From positions 62,001 to 126,000 of the forward strand of contig JAPPAP010000025.1 of the NCBI GenBank assembly GCA_026705465.1: 64,000 nucleotides of DNA, written 5' to 3'. The stretch is from a bacterium (GTDB lineage: Bacteria; Actinomycetota; Acidimicrobiia; Acidimicrobiales; Bin134). This document shows, one piece after another, positions 61,827 to 64,000 of the stretch. Within the stretch, counting starts at the first letter, position 1, and every line of letters begins with the position of its first letter. Position numbers and translations under genes: made by a program. The notes beneath the pieces were generated by a model that saw only the letters and a program-made list of their open reading frames with translations, was not told the origin of the DNA and did not search any database.

Positions 61827-63539
61827 TTGAACGTTCGGGTTCTGACCGACGTTGTTGCTGTAGACCGCGAGTTCACGTATACGGTCCCCGAGGGCTGGGC
61901 CGACGATCCCCGATTCGGGATAGGGGCCATGGTGCGGGTGGTGTTGCATGGTCGCCGGGTGGGGGGCTGGATCACCGAGATGGACGTGGAGTCCCCCGAA
62001 GGAGTGGAGCTCACTCCTTTGGCCAAGCTCAGCAGCCTGGGACCCGGCAGAGAACTCATCGATTTGAGCGAATGGGCCGCATGGCGCTGGGCTGGTCGCC
62101 GGGCCCACTTCTTGAGAACCGCCTCGCCTCCCCGGGTGGTTGCTGCCCTATCACGGCCTCAGCGCTCCCGGATGGTGCCCTCCGCCGACTACGCCGATCT
62201 CTTTGAGGGAGAGGGCCGTACCCTGCGCCAAGGGCCTTCAGACGACGCCCTGCCCATAGCTCTTGCTGCCGCGTCCCGAGGCCAGGCGCTGATCTTGGTG
62301 CCCGACCACGGCCGGGCTGACGAGCTGGCGAGGCGGTTGGGCAGGGAAGGAGTGTGGGCGGCGCGCTACCCGGATGGCTGGGCCGCGGCCGCGGCAGGGG
62401 CCACCGTGGTGGGCACAGTGTCGGCCGCCTGGGCACCGGCCCCTGATCTGTCCGCCGTGCTGGTGATTGACGAGCATGACGAGTCGTACCGCTCAGAGGC
62501 TGCTCCCACGTGGAGCGGCCGGGATGTGGCCATTGAGCGGGCCCGGCGGGCGGGCGTGCCCTGCGTGCTGCTGTCGCCGGTGCCCTCGTTGGAGGCGCTG
62601 CGGTCCCGGCTGGTAATGCGCCCTACGCAGGGCACTGAACGGGCTGGCTGGCCGCAGGTGGAGGTGGTGGACCGCCGCAGCGAAGACCCGGGTCGGGCGG
62701 GGCTGTACTCTCCGCAGCTGGTCCAGGCGCTGCGAGACGGGGGCCGAGCGGCCTGCGTGTTGAACCGCCGGGGCCGGTCGCTGCTGCTGGCCTGCCACCT
62801 GTGCGGCGAACTCGCCGTGTGCACTGAATGCACTGCACCAATGCGCCAGACCGAGGACAAGCAGTTGCGGTGTCGGGCGGGTGATCATGTTCGTCCCCTG
62901 GTGTGCGCCGAGTGCGGCAGCACCAAAATGCGCAACCTCCGGGCCGGAATCAAGCGGGTTCGCGAGGAGGTCGAAGCGCTGGTGCGCACGCCCGTAGCCG
63001 AGGCCACTGGCAGCGGCTACGACGGTCCACCCACGGCCCGGGTGGTGGTGGGCACCGAGGCGGTGCTGCACTTGGGCCGGCCGTTCGACCTGGTTGCCTT
63101 CTTGGAGTTCGACCAGGAATTGCTAGCCCCCCGGTTCCGAGCCCGGGAGCAGGCGCTGGCCCTCATTGCCCGGGCGGCCCGGATCACCGGTCCCCGTGAT
63201 GCTGGCGGGAAGATCGTGCTGCAAACTCGCCTGCCCGACAGCCCCGTGGTGGCGGCCGCGCTCCGAGCCGATCCGGCGCTGTTGGCCCGCGCTGAACGAG
63301 ACCGCCGCCAAGAGCTGGGCCTGCCTCCCTACGGGGCCATTGCCGTGGTTTCTGGCCCGGTGGCGGGGGAGTACATGGAGCGATTCGGGACTCCGCTAGG
63401 GGTTCGCATCGCCTCCGACCCCGGCGGGCAGTTCTTCCTGCGAGCCCCCGACTACGACACCCTCTGCGACGCTCTGGCCTCAGTGGAGCGCCCCAGCGGC
63501 CGACTCCGCATCGACGTCGACCCCATCAGAGCGATTTAG
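61827..63539 (+). CDS. priA: Primosomal protein N' (PriA), helicase-defective actinobacterial type
   Basis: PriA recognises stalled forks and restarts replication. This 570-residue protein keeps the N-terminal DNA-binding domain (VRVLTDVVAVDREFTYTVPEG), a DEHDESYR Walker B-like motif, and paired zinc sites (LACHLCGELAVCTECTAPM, LVCAECGS). The Walker A loop (GVTGSGKT in E. coli PriA) is missing: the matching region reads PIALAAASRGQALILVPD. It should not hydrolyse ATP, as inferred for other actinobacterial PriA proteins. TTG is the only start fitting the family. Its end overlaps the convergent methyltransferase gene by 14 bases. Confidence 0.9.
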   Translation: MNVRVLTDVVAVDREFTYTVPEGWADDPRFGIGAMVRVVLHGRRVGGWITEMDVESPEGVELTPLAKLSSLGPGRELIDLSEWAAWRWAGRRAHFLRTASPPRVVAALSRPQRSRMVPSADYADLFEGEGRTLRQGPSDDALPIALAAASRGQALILVPDHGRADELARRLGREGVWAARYPDGWAAAAAGATVVGTVSAAWAPAPDLSAVLVIDEHDESYRSEAAPTWSGRDVAIERARRAGVPCVLLSPVPSLEALRSRLVMRPTQGTERAGWPQVEVVDRRSEDPGRAGLYSPQLVQALRDGGRAACVLNRRGRSLLLACHLCGELAVCTECTAPMRQTEDKQLRCRAGDHVRPLVCAECGSTKMRNLRAGIKRVREEVEALVRTPVAEATGSGYDGPPTARVVVGTEAVLHLGRPFDLVAFLEFDQELLAPRFRAREQALALIARAARITGPRDAGGKIVLQTRLPDSPVVAAALRADPALLARAERDRRQELGLPPYGAIAVVSGPVAGEYMERFGTPLGVRIASDPGGQFFLRAPDYDTLCDALASVERPSGRLRIDVDPIRAI

Positions 63540-64000
63540 ACAGCACCTCGAGGATTCGGTAGCCGCGGCGGGAACTGAGCCGGGTGGTGGGCCAGCCCTG
63601 TTGGTTGAGCCAGCGGGCCAGGGAGTCGGAGCCCAGGTTCTTGTTGACCACCAGATAGGCCCGCCCATCGTCGGCCAACCGCCCTAGCCAGGTGGCGAGC
63701 ACCTCGTGGAGAGCGGCCTTGCCGATGCGAATGGGCGGGTTGGAGTAGATGGTGGCAAAGCGCACATCGGGGGCCACTCCGTCGGGGTGGCACACCGCGG
63801 CATCAGGGCGGCCACAGCCGTCCAGGTTGGCCCGGCACAGCTCCAGGGCTCGGGGATTCACGTCGATGGCCCACAGCGGAGCTTGCGGCGCCCACTGTCC
63901 CAGCGCCACCGCAATGGGCCCGTAGCCGCAGCCCAAGTCCAGCATGGGCCTATCTTGTGGAGGTCGGGGCGCCTCGGCCAGCAGGTAGTTGGTGCCGAAA
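63526..64000 (-). CDS. RsmC-like rRNA methyltransferase domain protein (5' end outside window)
   Basis: A class I AdoMet methyltransferase reading from the right edge; the frame is open upstream (FGTNYLLAEAPRPPQDRP before MLDLGCGYG), so ATG 63945 is internal. MLDLGCGYGPIAVALG binds AdoMet, and YSNPPIRIGKAALHEVL is the N-P-P-[FYI] motif of RsmC/RlmG enzymes that methylate guanine N2 in rRNA. The C-terminal part, AYLVVNKNLGSDSLARWL followed by YRILEVLSKS, matches that family too. The exact target cannot be told from this fragment. Confidence 0.85.
   Translation of the reverse strand, partial: FGTNYLLAEAPRPPQDRPMLDLGCGYGPIAVALGQWAPQAPLWAIDVNPRALELCRANLDGCGRPDAAVCHPDGVAPDVRFATIYSNPPIRIGKAALHEVLATWLGRLADDGRAYLVVNKNLGSDSLARWLNQQGWPTTRLSSRRGYRILEVLSKSL

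Noticed and set aside
61827-63539. priA as a frameshifted or broken gene because Walker A is missing
   Set aside because: The frame is intact and loss of Walker A is shared by actinobacterial PriA proteins in general.
1-64000. tRNA genes, CRISPR arrays, insertion sequences, att sites or a replication origin
   Set aside because: No cloverleaf, regularly spaced repeats, transposase or integrase frames, or DnaA-box clusters were noticed; a tRNAscan and IS search would settle it.

Overview
This window is a dense, high-GC stretch of bacterial chromosome from an actinobacterium (Actinomycetota). It carries a mycothiol ligase (MshC), coenzyme F420 enzymes (an LLM-class oxidoreductase and an NADPH:F420 reductase), an InhA-like enoyl reductase, phosphatidylinositol mannoside genes (a PgsA-type synthase, PatA, PimA) and the mycobacterial nucleoid protein mIHF. 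The gene order follows the backbone known from Mycobacterium and Streptomyces (thrS-HIT-pgsA-patA-pimA, pdxST-yebC, queA-tgt-yajC-secDF-apt-rel-hisS-aspS-rarA-alaS-ruvX-mltG-aro-pepQ-efp-nusB, then pyr-mihF-gmk-rpoZ-coaBC-metK-priA). Class cannot be fixed from this sequence alone; a deep branch such as Acidimicrobiia is a guess. No rRNA, tRNA, CRISPR array, insertion sequence or prophage was seen, and no gene-free stretch exceeds about 100 bases.

Layout. 1-7.8 kb is the most accessory part: the end of an ABC permease gene, a solitary DNA methyltransferase with an extra C-terminal domain, a small membrane-anchored coiled-coil protein, an ABC ATPase, and a heterodimeric ABC exporter downstream of a MarR regulator. 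7.8-13.8 kb has two tandem CNNM/CorC-type membrane proteins, two F420-linked enzymes, FabI and mshC. 13.9-21.8 kb is thrS plus the phosphatidylinositol mannoside operon, ending in a degenerate HtpX-like protein and a DUF3048 lipoprotein. 21.8-28.5 kb has pdxST, yebC, an inverted ruvCAB block, and queA-tgt. 28.6-35.6 kb is yajC-secDF, apt, rel and hisS. 35.6-48.9 kb has aspS, rarA, alaS, ruvX, mltG, the aro genes, pepQ, efp and nusB. 48.9-58.0 kb is a PyrR-controlled pyrimidine operon with a visible PyrR-type RNA hairpin and an intrinsic terminator. 58.0-64 kb has mihF, gmk, rpoZ, coaBC, metK, priA and a convergent partial methyltransferase gene.

Two window-wide patterns stand out. First, most genes that do not overlap their upstream neighbour have a TANNNT -10 box 6-9 nt before the start codon, as expected for leaderless mRNAs. 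Second, several remaining same-strand gaps are bridged by tiny ORFs joined to both flanking genes through overlapping stop/start codons (ATGA, GTGA, TTGA, TAATG). At several of these junctions the start region of a gene has been tandemly duplicated with a 32-40 bp period. Together these suggest chains of coupled minicistrons, for which I know no description.

Protein-level oddities: a TGT lacking all three zinc cysteines, a protease-dead HtpX homologue, an asymmetric exporter pair, a class 1B-like PyrD without PyrK, and a gmk gene with no ordinary start codon.
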